Shown piece after piece: positions 47,200 through 59,609 of a stretch of DNA of 64,000 bases (position 1 is its first letter; each line of letters opens with the position of its first letter). The notes under the pieces were generated by a model, which saw only the letters and a list, made by a program, of their open reading frames with translations, did no database searches and was not told where the DNA came from. The stretch covers positions 6,775,746 through 6,839,745 of the forward strand of contig CM055098.1 of the NCBI GenBank assembly GCA_029204225.1. Reading direction: 5' to 3'. The translations under genes and the position numbers were made by a program. Source of the DNA: Diphasiastrum complanatum (taxonomy: Eukaryota > Streptophyta > Lycopodiopsida > Lycopodiales > Lycopodiaceae).

Positions 47200-47275
<76 letters not shown>
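47200..47275. repeat. (TC)38 microsatellite
   Basis: Uninterrupted 76-bp run. Confidence 0.98.
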
Positions 47276-47276
<1 letters not shown>

Positions 47277-47382
47277 ACTCCCACGCAGGCTCTTGGGTGA
47301 TGGCTGCAGCTCTCTCCCTCTAGCACAGGCTTCAGTGTGCATGGTGCAGCCTGGGGTCGGGGGCCTGGTCGCTGGTGTAGCC

Positions 47383-47532
<150 letters not shown>

Positions 47533-48160
47533 AATAAGAGTGCCCACTTTTGATTCTGGAATTTGAAATTTGAAGGAAATTTGAATGCTCATTGCTGATT
47601 TCTGATATCATTCTTATTCATGAATTATGATAGCATCACTATGGCATCTCCATCTCTCTCTATCTGTCACGCTTGATAGTTGTTATAGCTGCCATCTCTC
47701 TCTATCTATCATGGTTGATAGCTGTTACAACTACCAGAGCTTGATTTTTGGTTCTCATTCACATTTAAACTCTTGGAGACTATAGTCTACCAAGGCTGGG
47801 TTTATCTATTCTCATTATCATTGGAGCAGATAGCGACTGCCAAGGATTATTGAGATTAAAAGCAATTGCTGGGAATTCAAAATCAAGAAGAGATAACTAT
47901 AAAAGCACAGGTAAAGGATATACATAGAAGTTATTTTGTAGATAATTCACATAATTTAATATGCTATTGTGTAGGTAATTCCTAAATGGCTGGTTGTCCA
48001 CCACTGTGTTTGTGATACAAATTGTCATGTCATTGACTAAAAAGTAAGCTAAACATGAAATGTGTCTAATGGAGCAATATTAGCATAGTATTAAGTATTG
48101 GTGCCATAGCTCATTCAGAACATAATTAGTTTTCCTTATTTGTTTCCTTCGATAGCAGAC
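47533..48160. other. Non-coding spacer
   Basis: Two short related pieces (CATCTCTCTCTATCT-TCA near 47646 and 47692). No gene. Confidence 0.4.
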
Positions 48161-48163
48161 CTG

Positions 48164-49639
48164 CTATGGTAGTGTAGAAACTAATGTTCTATTCCTTCTT
48201 TTAGCAACTCCATTTTGTTGAGGAGTGTAAGGACAAGAAGTCTCTTTCTTGATCCCTTCCTCCTCACAAAAGGCCTTGAACTCATTGGAGATAAATTCTC
48301 CACCATTGTCACTTCTAAGAATCTTGATGCTATAATTATGATGCTTTTCCACAAACAACTTGAACTTTACAAAAGTATCAAATACTTGAGACTTGAAGGA
48401 AAGTATGAACACCCAACAATATCTTGATTAGTCATCAATGAAGGTTAAAAACATGGATGAACCTCCATTAGATTTGGTGCTAGCAATATGCACATCCTAG
48501 TGTATGAGTTCAAGAGGATGAGATGACTTTGTGATGGAGTTAGGAAACACTTCTTATGTGGCTTGGATAAAGCACAAGCTTCACAAACCTTGTCTTCCTT
48601 CCAACACAATCTATTATCCAATCACAAGCAAAAATTGATCAAAATTGATGAAAAATTGATCGATTTTGATGCATAAGTTAAGCAATGGTTGGATTGAACC
48701 TAAATCACTTTAGGAGGTGTCCTCTACACCTTAGAATAGCCTTGAAGAGTCCCCAAATCTCTGATCTTCCCTCTCCTCAAATTCTAAAAAGCCTCCCCTA
48801 TGAAATCACCTCAAAAACTCACTTAGAAATCAATGCTTGGAGCAAGCAAACCTTGCTATCTTGGTAGACACCTAAACACCTGCAAATGAAGTCACACAAC
48901 ACCAATCTCCAATGGATTTCACTCACTTTGAGTTCTAGAATCAATGCTAGATGCTAAGATCCAATCTACACAAGATCTAGGATCCTAAAACACTTGAAAT
49001 GATGAGGGAAACAATAGATTATGATTCCATAAAGGTAGCACAAGTTGCACCATCAAAATCCATCAATAATCTATGCTTGAACCTCACTAAATGGCCCAAA
49101 TTGTTGAAGAAGCCTTCACACGTGTCAAAGTACGGCCTCCCATAGTCTGAGCACTGTACACCAGACCCACATTCAATTCTATAATGATTAGGAATCACAA
49201 GAACTCAAAAAATTATGAACATAAAGAGCAATTGCACCAATATGAGAGAAAAATCATGAAATTGCTTGATTGATTTTGGTGAGAGATCATCACCTATATA
49301 TACATGATCCATCACGATTTTGGGCAAGTATGAGTAGCCCTAAACCTATCCCTAATGCTAATTTTGGTGGATCTTTCATCCCTACCAAGTTAGGGTTGGA
49401 ATCTTGGAGAACCCTCAACAATGTAAAAATTACCAAAAATAGCTCCTACTTTTTTCTCTTGTATCTAAGCATGATTTGGACTCATTCCAAAGGTTCTATC
49501 ACTTAGGTCAGCTTGAGAACATCCTTATGGATGGAATCCTATGTTATTTGGCGCGTGTGACAAGCCACATCATGACCATCTAACTATTTACAAGTCATAT
49601 GACCAAAACTAGTCAAGCTAGAATTGTGAATTTTTAACA
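48164..49639 (-). mobile_element. Truncated copia element: integrase fragment and 5' LTR-like end
   Basis: Minus-strand LTR-like sequence (about 48985-49639, plus-strand end TTTTTAACA) belongs to the family of the 24-25 kb LTRs (shared CACACGTGTCAAAGTACGGCC). At 48164-48600 the integrase reads CEACALSKPHKKCF, then HHNYSIKILRSDNGGEFISN and YTPQQNGVAKRRNRTL. The catalytic Glu expected in NGVAER is Lys here, and frames are broken. Gag and the PBS region between them are missing. Confidence 0.65.
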
Positions 49640-50655
49640 GGAGGATGTTCAATAGCGTGCGGAGCAGCAGTCAGTTGGCTATGCAAGAAGTAGACACTTG
49701 TAGCTCAATCTTCATGCACGATCGAATACATGGCAACTTCAAAAGTGGCAAATGAAAAGGTGGGGTTACAGATGATGCTGGATGCAATTGGCATACAACA
49801 AAGAGAACCATCCACCATGATGATGGATTCTCAGAGTGCCATATCCTTATCCCAAGATCTAGTCTTCCATTCGAAGACCAAACACATCCTCTTAAAGTAC
49901 CACCACATTCGAGACTTGATCTTGAAAGGAGAGCTGAGTGTTCAACACATAAAGTCAAACAACATGGTTGCAGATTTGCTGACAAAGCCGCTCGACAAAC
50001 CATTGTTCGAAAAACAAAGAAGCGCAACGGGGTTGAACAAACATGACAAAGGTTGCAACGTTCAAGAGGGAGTGCTGGAAATGGTGAACTCATGCAACCA
50101 TTCACCTAGCGTTCCCCAAAAACGAAATGAAGGTTGAAACAAAAGTGTTCATTCTTGCAACAAAGCATTTGACAAATCGAAGACAAAGTCTTCGACATTT
50201 GTCCCAACAGTCAAACGACAAAGACTCCCTGACAAGAAAACACGAATCAAAGGAAAGCCATTCGAATTGATAGCTAGCAGCTCGAAGAGCGTGGAGTCTT
50301 GGACTACCACGCTCAATCGCGAAGGGCCACCTCATCAAAGAGCAACTAATCAACAGTTTATTATTAAGCCTATCTTGTAAACTGTTATTTAATGACCTTA
50401 CAATTTTCTCAATTATAATTATAGAAATAGTATGAACACAGATGAGTGAGAGTGTGTAAGTGAAGTAGCAGAAAAGAAAAAAGATGTAGTTGCATTCAAG
50501 AACTATCAGCTATGCATGAAAGTCTCGTGAGAGGAGTGACAGGCCGCCAACGAGCGAGACACTGATCTATTAGTATTCGTTTCGTTTATTTCTAATATAA
50601 TGATTTAATGTTTGTGATGTGTAGTCGCTGGCCTAGAAACCTGTATTAATTCCAC
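49640..50655 (+). mobile_element. Copia RNase H and 3' LTR
   Basis: The plus strand reads AAVSWLCKKQTLVAQSS, then at 49730-50030 MDSQSAISLSQDLVFHSKTK, ILLKYHHIRDLILKGELSVQ and NMVADLLTKPLDKPLFEKQR, the complete closing part of copia RNase H. A polypurine tract (CAAGAGGGAG) precedes TGCTGGAAATGG at 50073, a probable LTR start. A plausible LTR end is ATTCCACA near 50655. The left side is cut by the minus-strand element at 49639. Confidence 0.75.
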
Positions 50656-51072
50656 AAACTAGCTCAAACGAGCAGCAAAAGCCAGGTGCAGACAAGACTG
50701 AGGGTTGTGATTGCCGAAAAGAAAGCAATCGCTCAAGAATTTCTACAAAAATAACAGATGACCTTGTAGAGAATTAAACAAAGGCTTTCCAATAAAAAAA
50801 AATTGAGTAGAATCTTGCATCTTCCAATTGAAGGCTCTACCAAACTATGAATTAAATAAGACAATTATGTTAAAAAGAAAAATGCTCTACAGACTATATT
50901 TCAAGCAACAATGAAAAAATATATAAGATTCAATAGAAAAATAAGTCTCACTTAAGGCATAAAGCCCTTAGATATTACACTAAAGAGATTTTAGGATTTC
51001 AGAAAATTATTTTAACATGAATAAATTAAAAAAACCTCACTACTCTAGAGAAAGTATCAGAGTCTCTAAAAA
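50656..51072. other. Non-coding spacer
   Basis: A-rich. Nothing supported. Confidence 0.4.
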
Positions 51073-52294
51073 TGTGAAAAATGCAAAAATAAGCTTGGTA
51101 GAGGCCAAAAATCTTGTATATAGATAAACACACATGTGTGGATCCTGTTCCCACGTGTGAAAATAGTGTACTTGTCATGTACCATAATCATATAGGTTGT
51201 ACACATGATTTAATTCAAGTTCTAGTGGCTAAAAAGGCCAAAAACTAGTTTTCTAGACATATGGCATCAATCTATTGCTTGCATGAGCCACATCCTTTGG
51301 TTAGGTGTCACATCCCATGTGTAGAGGACAGCTCACATGTGTGGAATAAGCTGAAGTAGACGAATTTTGACTTCTAGAAGATTTTCAAGTAGATCTCCAT
51401 ATAGAAGGAAAATGGACCAAAAGTGCTCAAAATAGAAGGTTTTGTCCAAGTGTCAGTTTTTGCATGATGAATCATCATATGATAAAGCATCTTCACACAT
51501 GTGGGATCAAAGGGATGATCAGTACCATGAGCTCCCACTTATTGTATATATAGAGCCACATTTGGCCATAATCATTGTGAGACACCAATCTTGGTTTTGG
51601 AAGCAATTTTGAGCCTGATTCTTTCCATTTGTCTATATTTGTTTTGATTGTTTTGAGGTTCTATCAATGTGTACTTGATTTTCAGGTTGGAGTCCGTACT
51701 CAGACAGTGTTTCACACGTGTGAAACCATAAAATACACTTACCTTCAGTTAATGATTGTTCTTGTTAGGATTTTGTGTCTAGAATTGATCTAGATTGATC
51801 TTAATCTGAAGTAGATTGATAGATCAAGTAATCTGACAACCAATCCCTCTTGAGGATCAGATTAGGATCCACGCTTGGTCCTTTTTGTACTTTTTGAACA
51901 AAAAAGACTCCAAGCAACACAAAGGTTAATAGAGGTAATGGTTGGTGATAACGTCCAATATCCGAAGAGGGGAGAACATAATGCTATAGAAAGGCCATTG
52001 ACTCTGTCATAACTAATAATGAGAGAGTTGATGAAGGTTCATGCAATGTAGTCACACACTAAGAATGACTGGTCCCGTCGGAAGTTCCCCAGCGGGGGAA
52101 GGGCCCACACTGCCCTTACGCAAGTGGTCAGGGTAACGCTGTTTCCAATCCCAAGGGCCGTCCTAATCACCCCCTACTCTCGGATCAATGAGAGTTTTCC
52201 AAGCCCTCAGAGGTATGCCCGCTTGGGAGATACACTGATTATTGAGTTAGGAGGTTGTTTTTGTCACTTCTCCCCTTTCAGATCATGGTTTGGT
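51073..52294 (+). repeat. 1.2-kb direct terminal repeat, copy 1 (probable LTR)
   Basis: Starts TGTGAAAAATGC and is nearly identical to 54834-56058. Contains CACGTG at 51152-51157, an 18-bp perfect palindrome GTTTCACACGTGTGAAAC (51709-51726), a TATATATAGAG box near 51544 and, in its last 230 bp, an unusually GC-rich block (GTCCCGTCGGAAGTTCCCC onward). No initiator-Met PBS follows it, so the right LTR boundary is uncertain. Confidence 0.75.
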
Positions 52295-53405
52295 GGTTTG
52301 AGAGTTTCTAGTGCATATAGAGCATCTATGCAAATCTTTTGTAGAATTTGACATAGATTGGCTTAAATTGAGAGTTCTAGAAAAGAGATTGAGATCCAAG
52401 TCACATTGTTCAACCCTACTCAATTTGTTTGAGTGATTGTAAGGTTTGAGAAGAGTCATTAAGGTGTCTATGACAAATGTGTAGAGAGAGATCCAATTTT
52501 CTAAGAGTTCCTTCCTTTGCAGAGGGCAAGATCTAGAAGCTCATTTTGAGTTGTTATTGGTGGAGAATTTGTCTTCTCCTAAGTGATCAAATCTTTCTAA
52601 GTGGCATTAGCTCTTTGAATCACAATATCTTAGTGAGAAGAATCACAACTTTTGATTTTGAATTTCATTCCAAATTTTAAAAGGTAGAGTAATTGGTGGA
52701 ATCCAATAGGAGTGATTGAATTCAATTTGTTGAGCAAAAATTGACATAGTATGTATGAAACTCAAATTAGTTCTATTCAACTTTCTTTGTGAGAGTGTGA
52801 GGGTCAATTCAAGATCCCATTGGATGTCTAGAATGAGGAGGAGTCCATATTTGAGTATTCATGCATGGTTGAGATCTTTGTGAATCTCTAGTTGTCTAAA
52901 TTTTTAAGCTTTGTGAAAAATTGGTGCTATAGTTTGTTGTCAAATCAAATCAAATTCATTCTAAGTCTCAAGTGTGAGATTATTTGGGTCAAGAGTGAGT
53001 CCAAAAGAAGTGATTAAGTTTAATTTTCATGTATTTTAAACAAAACCCATCTTTTGTTCAAGAATCTCAAATGTTGAGAGAACTAGTCAAGTGAAAAGGA
53101 AAATCTAGGTGTCAAATCTTTTTCATATCCATTTCAACTTTCAAAAGAAAGAGTCATTGGTATTTGATGAGTTCAATAGGAGATTGGATCTGATTTCTTT
53201 TGTGATTTGATTCAAAGATTGTGTGCTTTTGTCTTAGTGATCAAAGCAAAGTTTCCAAGTGACTAGTCATTAGTGTGAAGATTGATTCTTAGGTTTGTGA
53301 GCTAGATCTTTTGTAGATCATTCTAGATTATTGAAGATGTTCAAATCTAGTCTCTTGAAAGCCACAAATTACATTTGTAGAATCATATCATAGGTTTTTA
53401 TTCAG
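52295..53405 (+). other. Leader-like region of the 51-56 kb element
   Basis: AT-rich, many short GAGTGATTGAATTC-like repeats, no gene. It ends at the ATG at 53406. Confidence 0.45.
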
Positions 53406-54380
53406 ATGGCATCAATAGGTGGCATCCTATTGAAGGAAAGAAAGGATCCTAAGTGCAACCTTTGTGGCAAGGGAGGATATATTTTCTCAAGATGCTACAA
53501 AAAGAAGACCAATCCATCCAAGGAGAACCAAGGCAAGGGGGCCGAGGTGAAGGATGGAGATTCAAGTTTGAAATGCAAATACAAGAAGGACAAGTCCAAG
53601 GAAAGGTGTTTCCTTTGTGGAAAGGTGAATGAGGCTTGGAGTCTCATAAGGACTTGCAAGATTTGTCTTCAAGAGTCCATCACAACACATGTCAAATGTT
53701 TTGAAATTTTTCATTTGGAAGTACATTGTTTGGTTCAAGATGCAAAGATAGATGTCACTTTCATGAAAGTAACCTGGATTTATTTCATGTCCTTGGAAAG
53801 TATTTTGCTTGGAACTTTAGATAAGTTCAAACTTACTATTATGATCCAAGAGATATCAATCAAGAATAAGGAGCATCAATCACAAAATGAAAATAGTTTC
53901 ATTTATGCTCTCATGTCAACTTATGAAGATCTGTTTTGCTTTGAAGGGATTTTTGTATCTCAAAGGTGGCTTAAGGCAATCCTAGTTGAGTGTGATGCCT
54001 TAAAAGATAGCAAAATATGTTTTCCTTGTAAGCTTACATTAGTTATGAAGTCAAGGAAATGGAAATATCCTCATAATGTAGGATCTTTTGGTTTCAATAA
54101 AATCATGAATGATGTGTTCATTCATAAAGATGAAAATTGTATGTTTTCAATCCTAAAGGCAGGTTGTAAACTTCTTATGAGAATAAGTGAAGCATCCAAA
54201 GTGGACACTTATATCCATAAGCAAGTAGTTAACCTTATTGAGATGGAGATACCTTTTGATTTCAACATTGGAAAAATCATGCCAAGTTGTGGTGATTTTT
54301 GGACTTATGTTTCTAGCATAAGTAAGCTTGATAATCATAGGAAGTGCATATTGAATGGTCATACTTGTTGTGATCATTAG
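53406..54380 (+). CDS. Unrecognised 324-aa ORF with gag-like zinc knuckle
   Basis: It begins MASIGGILL, close to the copia gag at 59061 (MASNGGIMLETNDRL), then jumps to a degenerate nucleocapsid: CNLCGKGGYIFSRC (CX2CX4YX4C, Tyr for His), Lys-rich linker, CFLCGKVNEAWSLIRTC. Residues about 80-324 match nothing I know. They are Cys- and Lys-rich with scattered aromatic residues and no transmembrane stretch. A 324-residue open frame in AT-rich DNA is longer than chance would easily give, so it may be a domesticated or satellite element protein, or a copia gag with deleted middle and drifted tail. A further open frame, 54459-54707, has no domain. Confidence 0.45.
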   Translation: MASIGGILLKERKDPKCNLCGKGGYIFSRCYKKKTNPSKENQGKGAEVKDGDSSLKCKYKKDKSKERCFLCGKVNEAWSLIRTCKICLQESITTHVKCFEIFHLEVHCLVQDAKIDVTFMKVTWIYFMSLESILLGTLDKFKLTIMIQEISIKNKEHQSQNENSFIYALMSTYEDLFCFEGIFVSQRWLKAILVECDALKDSKICFPCKLTLVMKSRKWKYPHNVGSFGFNKIMNDVFIHKDENCMFSILKAGCKLLMRISEASKVDTYIHKQVVNLIEMEIPFDFNIGKIMPSCGDFWTYVSSISKLDNHRKCILNGHTCCDH

Positions 54381-54833
54381 GAGACATGGAGATCTCGGAT
54401 TTCCATCAAGAAGGAGCATTATGAAGAGGATCTTAAGGAGTCATCTCAAGGTTCAAGTGTGCCAAGGATTGAGGAGGAGAGACCTTCTCAAGTTGTGATT
54501 CCAAAAAGAAACTCAAGAAACATGGTTGAACCAACGTGGCTCACATTTCAAGGGAAAGAGGAGCACATCTCATGTGAAGGAGCAAGCCTCAAGGTCAAGC
54601 ATCTACATGAAAATTGGAAGGAATCAATTTTGGAGGTGCTAGGATGGTGCAAAGCTCTCAAGCTCATCAAAGATGTCAACATCAAAGAAGCATTATCATG
54701 GATATGGTGATTTTAGATCAACATCAAGCTCATTGGCTGATCTTCACACCTTTTGAACCAGCAAAGACCAATTCAGCCCATGGAGTCAAGCTCAAGATCA
54801 TCATGTCTTCCATCAAGCTAGATTTTTGAGGAG

Positions 54834-56058
54834 TGTGAAAAATGCAAAAATAAGCTTGGTAGAGGCCAAAAATCTTGTATATAAATAAACACACATGTGT
54901 GGAGCCTGTTACCACGTGTGAAAATAGTGTACTTGTCATGTACCATAATCATATAGGTTGTACATATGATTTAATTCAAATTCTAGTGGCTAAAAAGGCC
55001 AAAAACTAGTTTTCTAGACATATGACACATGGCATCAATCTATTGCTTGAATGAGCCACATTCTTTGGTTAGGTGTCACATCCCATGTGTAGAGGACAGC
55101 TCACATGTGTGGAATAAGCTGAAGTAGACGAATTTTGACTTCTAGAAGATTTTCAAGTAGATCTCCATATAGAAAAAAAATGGACCAAAAGTGCTCAAAA
55201 TAGAAGGTTTTGTCCAAGTGTCAGTTTTTGCATGATGAATCATCATATGACAAAGCACATTCACACATGTGGGATCAAAGGGATGATCAGTACCACGAGC
55301 TCCCACTTATTGTATATATAGAGCCACATTTGGCCATAATCATTGTGAGACACCAATCTTGGTTTTGGAAGCAATTTTGAGTGATTCTCTCCATTTGTCT
55401 ACATTTGTTTTGATTGTTTTGAGGTTCTATCAATGTGTACTTGATTTTCAGGTTGGATTCCGTACTCAGACAGTGTTTCACACGTGTGAAACCATAAATT
55501 ACACTTACCTTCAATTAATGATTGTTCTTGTTAGGATTTTGTGTCTAGAATTGATCTAGATTGATCTTAATCTGAAGTAGATTGATAGATCAAGTAATCT
55601 GACAACCAATCCCTCTTGAGGATCAGATTAGGATCCACTCTTGGTCCTTTTTGTACTTTTTGAACAAAAAAGACTCCAGGCAACACAAAGGCTAATAGAG
55701 ATAATGGTTGGTGATAACGTCCAATATCCGAAGAGGAGAACATAATGTTATAGAAAGGCCATTGACTCTGTCACAACTAATAATGAGAGAGTTGATGAAG
55801 GTTCATGCAATGTAGTCACACACTAAGAATGACTGGTCCCGTCGGAAGATCCCCAGTGGGGGAAGGGCCCACACTGCCCTTACGCAAGTGGTCAGGGTAA
55901 CGCTGTTTCCAATCCCAAGGGCCGTCCTAATCACCCCCTACTCTCGGATCAATGAGAGTTTTCCAAGCCCTCAAAGGTATGCCCGCTTGGGAGATACACT
56001 GATTATTGAGTTAGGAGGTTGTTTTTGTCACTTCTCCCCTTTCAGATCATGGTTTGGT
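54834..56058 (+). repeat. 1.2-kb direct terminal repeat, copy 2 (probable LTR)
   Basis: Preceded by a purine-rich tract (TTTTTGAGGAG) as expected for a 3' LTR. Carries the same palindrome at 55475-55492, CACGTG at 54913-54918 and the same GC-rich end block. Identity to copy 1 ends at GATCATGGTTTGGT. Confidence 0.78.
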
Positions 56059-57683
56059 AATAGATTTGGTACACTAACTCTTTTCTATCCTTGGCGTAGT
56101 CGAGTCAAGTTTGTGGACAACAATATCCATACACGATCTATGCGATAATAGATGCGTATCCGAAATTGACGTACTTCTCTAGCTATTTCAATGGCTAAAT
56201 CTCCAGTGCGAACACTCTCATGTTGGGTATCAAGAGTAACAAATCTTATGGTCATCCATCCTTCTATGCGTAGACCTAGGCAATATCTAAGAGGTGCAAC
56301 CATGCATGATATCGACGTAGGATTTTGGTAAATCTGAATCTTGACTAGGTAGGATCTAATGGAATCTCAGGGAATCTGGAATAAAAATCATTCAAGGAAT
56401 ATCAAAGAGATTTCTAGCCAAGAGTCTCATGAGATTCAACTTAGATCCAACCCGAACAACTCAAATGGTCCTCAATTCTAGGCTGAGACTATTAGTGGGG
56501 TCTTCGGATAATCATCACTTGAAATATTCACGACTAGTTCAGGGTGTTGGTATAATGCTCTTTCATTTCTATTCTTAAGTCTATCTTCTAGATTTACGTT
56601 GGTGCTATTAGCAGTCCCAAGTGACTCTAGATATTGTTCAGATAGATCAACATAAGGGGTTTTTGGGGGTGTTTGCGATACTTCTTGTGATACTCCTGCA
56701 AAGTGCGTGGACGTAGCGTCAATTAGTTTCAACGACCCGTCTGGCCTGAACTCATATATGTCTAAATAGCTGTAATCTTTGTGATGTCATATTCTAAATA
56801 ATATATTCCAGGGTTCCAGGTTGTGGTGAAATTCAGGTGTGTAAAAATGATATCTCGCAATTCCTCATCTGAACAGTTAGCATATGTCACCCGATAGGGG
56901 TAGGAACTAATATCCTAGGTCCATCATATGAACCCTAAGGCTGCTTGCGGGATCCCATCTAGTAGTGCAACTTGAACTGATAGGAAAAACTAGTGATGAC
57001 CCAATAGTAGGTACAAAGTGGCTTATAATTGAGCTCCGTTGGTATTGATCTCTAAAGCGAGGTCATCGGTGGTTAGGCATCCCAAAGTAGTGTCGAGAGC
57101 TATAATGGTGGCAAATCCCCAACTCAAGATCCATATTACGAGGCAAAATCTTCTTGGATTACCAAATTGTGCCATGGCATTCTATCAGGGGTGATAGACA
57201 TGAAAATCATCCTAGAAGAGGTGGAATAGTTTTTGGAAATATATCTAGGGTGTCTGGTGAGTCCTAGTGACGATCTTGTAATGTACTTTGGGATTTTGGT
57301 CTGATTTCTGATATGCGAGTTCAGTAGACCTTTCTTGAATATTTCTTCTGCATTAAAGTCATTGTTAACATCTTCAAAGTGACCTTGAAGAATATTCCAT
57401 ATTCTAGGATACCCTATCCTTTCATTCTCATGGAATTGTCGATCATTCAGTATATCGAATTGTTATTCACCACTCTCAGGGACGTTCTAGCGATTTTTAC
57501 GATTTTCAAGTAATTGTCGTTTTCTACCTCGGGTAGTACTTAGTAGTCCAACTTGCGTATTCTCTTCTTGATTCTAGGTGATATGGCTCCTATGTTGACT
57601 CAACTTCAACTAGGCATGCATCCACAGTGGTGTACATTCTTGTCTAAGGTTGGCATAATGTTCATCATTCAAACGATGTTATT
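56059..57683 (-). pseudogene. Unidentified decayed coding tract (possible pararetrovirus-like or element origin)
   Basis: The minus strand holds several motif-bearing but interrupted frames: 56085-56303 (72 residues; RTGDLAIEIAREVRQFRIRI), 56478-56732 (84 residues, ends SSDDYPKTPLIVSA) and shorter pieces to about 57450, with frequent frame changes that look like one long coding region decaying. Codon-like periodicity and GC content are higher than in the flanks. It might be an endogenous pararetrovirus, an LTR-element env-like region or another virus-derived insert. I cannot assign it. It ends where the copia 5' LTR fragment begins. Confidence 0.3.
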
Positions 57684-59060
57684 CCTCCATTGAGAGCACT
57701 GCTTTGTGTACTGTCTTCAAGCTATTGTGTATGATCTTAAGAGGTTTTCAAAAGTGGTAGACTGCTTTGGGAAACCCTGTTTGCTACTATTTTTGGCTGC
57801 CATCAATACCTTTTATTAGTTTCTTTTGTCTCTTGAATACTTTGTCAAGTTCATGTATATCAAAGATAACATTAGGATGCTTTGCCATTTTTAGCTTTTG
57901 AGCTTGTTGTGCAAAGATCTTAGCCAAGTATTTTGGAATTTTGGATCCATTCGAGATCCACTTTTTTCACATGGTATCAGAATTGGTTGTCTATTTTTTT
58001 TAGTAAGGTTTCCATTTATGGTGATGTTTGGATGTTTGATCAAGTTCTAGCATGATTATGCATTGCATTGTTGATCAAATCTTACTAACCTTTGTTTGTT
58101 GAGTTGAACTTGTGGATCAGAAGCATATTTCAGGTCTATTGAAGATCAGAGGTTGAGAAGAAGCTTTTTTGGATCAGATCATCACACCTAATCATTTTTT
58201 TATTGTGAGGCTTGTGCATATTCAATACTAACAATGTTTTGTTCAAACTATTGTTGACAATCTCCACTTCTGTGGATGAACACTCTCTTTTGTGGATAAA
58301 CACTCTCCTTAAGTGGTTGAACCTTCAAGTGAGCAAAACTCCCACTTGGATGAAAGATTCCCTTTTGGGTGAACAGAGTGTCAACAATCTTTTGCATAAA
58401 TTTTGGTGTACTTTGTGAGTGACTATCCTTATGTAATTTGATTGGAGCATTTGCTAGAAGGTTTTAACCATTATGCAAATGTGTTTTCAGGTTCTTAACA
58501 GGTTGAGGAACATTCTCATGTGAAGTGATCTTAGATCTACATCTAAACATCAAGATTTGACAAGCTAGTGAAGTGAGTCTTGTGATTCACTAAGTGTGTT
58601 CTTTTCTAAAGCTAGTCTTGTGATTCACTAAGTGTGCTCTTTCATTCACCTCTAAAGCTTGTATTATCACTTGCTGGAGTTTATAACATTTTAGAAGTGT
58701 GGTTTACATGTGGTTTTACAGGTTGAATCAATATCTTAGTGTGTTGATCATATATTGATCAAGTTTGTTCAATTCTAGGTATTCTTGACAGCCTAGTCTT
58801 GTGTATTTTCTAAGAATGCAAGTAGCTCTTCACACCATGGAAAGTTTGAGAGCTTAAGCAAGAGTGTGTTCAGGTTGGTTTGAGTTTGTAATCCATTCTT
58901 AGTGTGTGCAAAGTGTTGCATTAGAAACCAGCCAGGTTCAAGATAGAAGTGTTTTAGAGTCCTAGATCTTCTGAGATCTCCTTATCCATAATTTTTTGAG
59001 AGAAAAGTGAGTTCTAGGTGCATTAGTACAGAACCTAAAAGTTGAAGAATCATTATATTC

Positions 59061-59486
59061 ATGGCTTCCAATGGTGGAATCATGTTAGAAACTAATGATA
59101 GGTTGAGTTCATCAAACTACTCTACCTGGAATGTGAGGATGGAGTCCTTACTTGAGTTGAATGAACTCATGGACATAGTTGCAGTCAATGAAGAGAGACC
59201 ACCCATAGTTCAAGAGCAACAAAGTTTTGATAAGAAATCTAAAAGGGCCCTTCATATCATTAAAATGAATGTTACCAAAGAACTTCTCAAGCAAGTTGGT
59301 AAGTGCCAAAGTGCAAGTGAGGCATGGAATGCCTTGAAGAAGCTCTTTGAATCAAAGTCCACATCTAGGGTATTGACCCTAAGGAGGCAAATATTTTCTA
59401 GTAGACAAAGAGAGGGAGAAAGTGCTGATGCAATTGTCTTGAGGGTTAAGTCCTTAAGTGATGAGCATACATTGATGAAAACATAA
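59061..59486 (+). pseudogene. Copia gag, 141 aa
   Basis: The ATG follows CATTATATTC. Reads NDRLSSSNYSTWNVRMESLL, IIKMNVTKELLKQVGKCQSA, SEAWNALKKLFESKSTSRVL, the N-terminal two thirds of the UBN2-type capsid. It stops soon after VLRVKSLSD through a frameshift (MKT*). It is related to the gag at 22.8-23.2 kb. The zinc knuckle is missing and sequence passes to integrase (LNGKTPFEVLYGRRLSVKKA near 59630). Confidence 0.88.
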
Positions 59487-59609
59487 AAGATGGTGAAATA
59501 GTCCAGGTTATGTTGAATGTTTTGCTAGATGAACATGCTAACCTTGTGCAAAGTTTTGCCATTCAAAGAGTCTTGCCAAGTGTGGGTGACTTGCAAGAAA
59601 TCTTATTGG

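Noticed and set aside
52124-52351. Plus-strand frame repeated at 55888 in the terminal repeats
   Set aside because: Open only because both copies are nearly identical and GC-rich; no start context or domain, so kept as part of the repeat.
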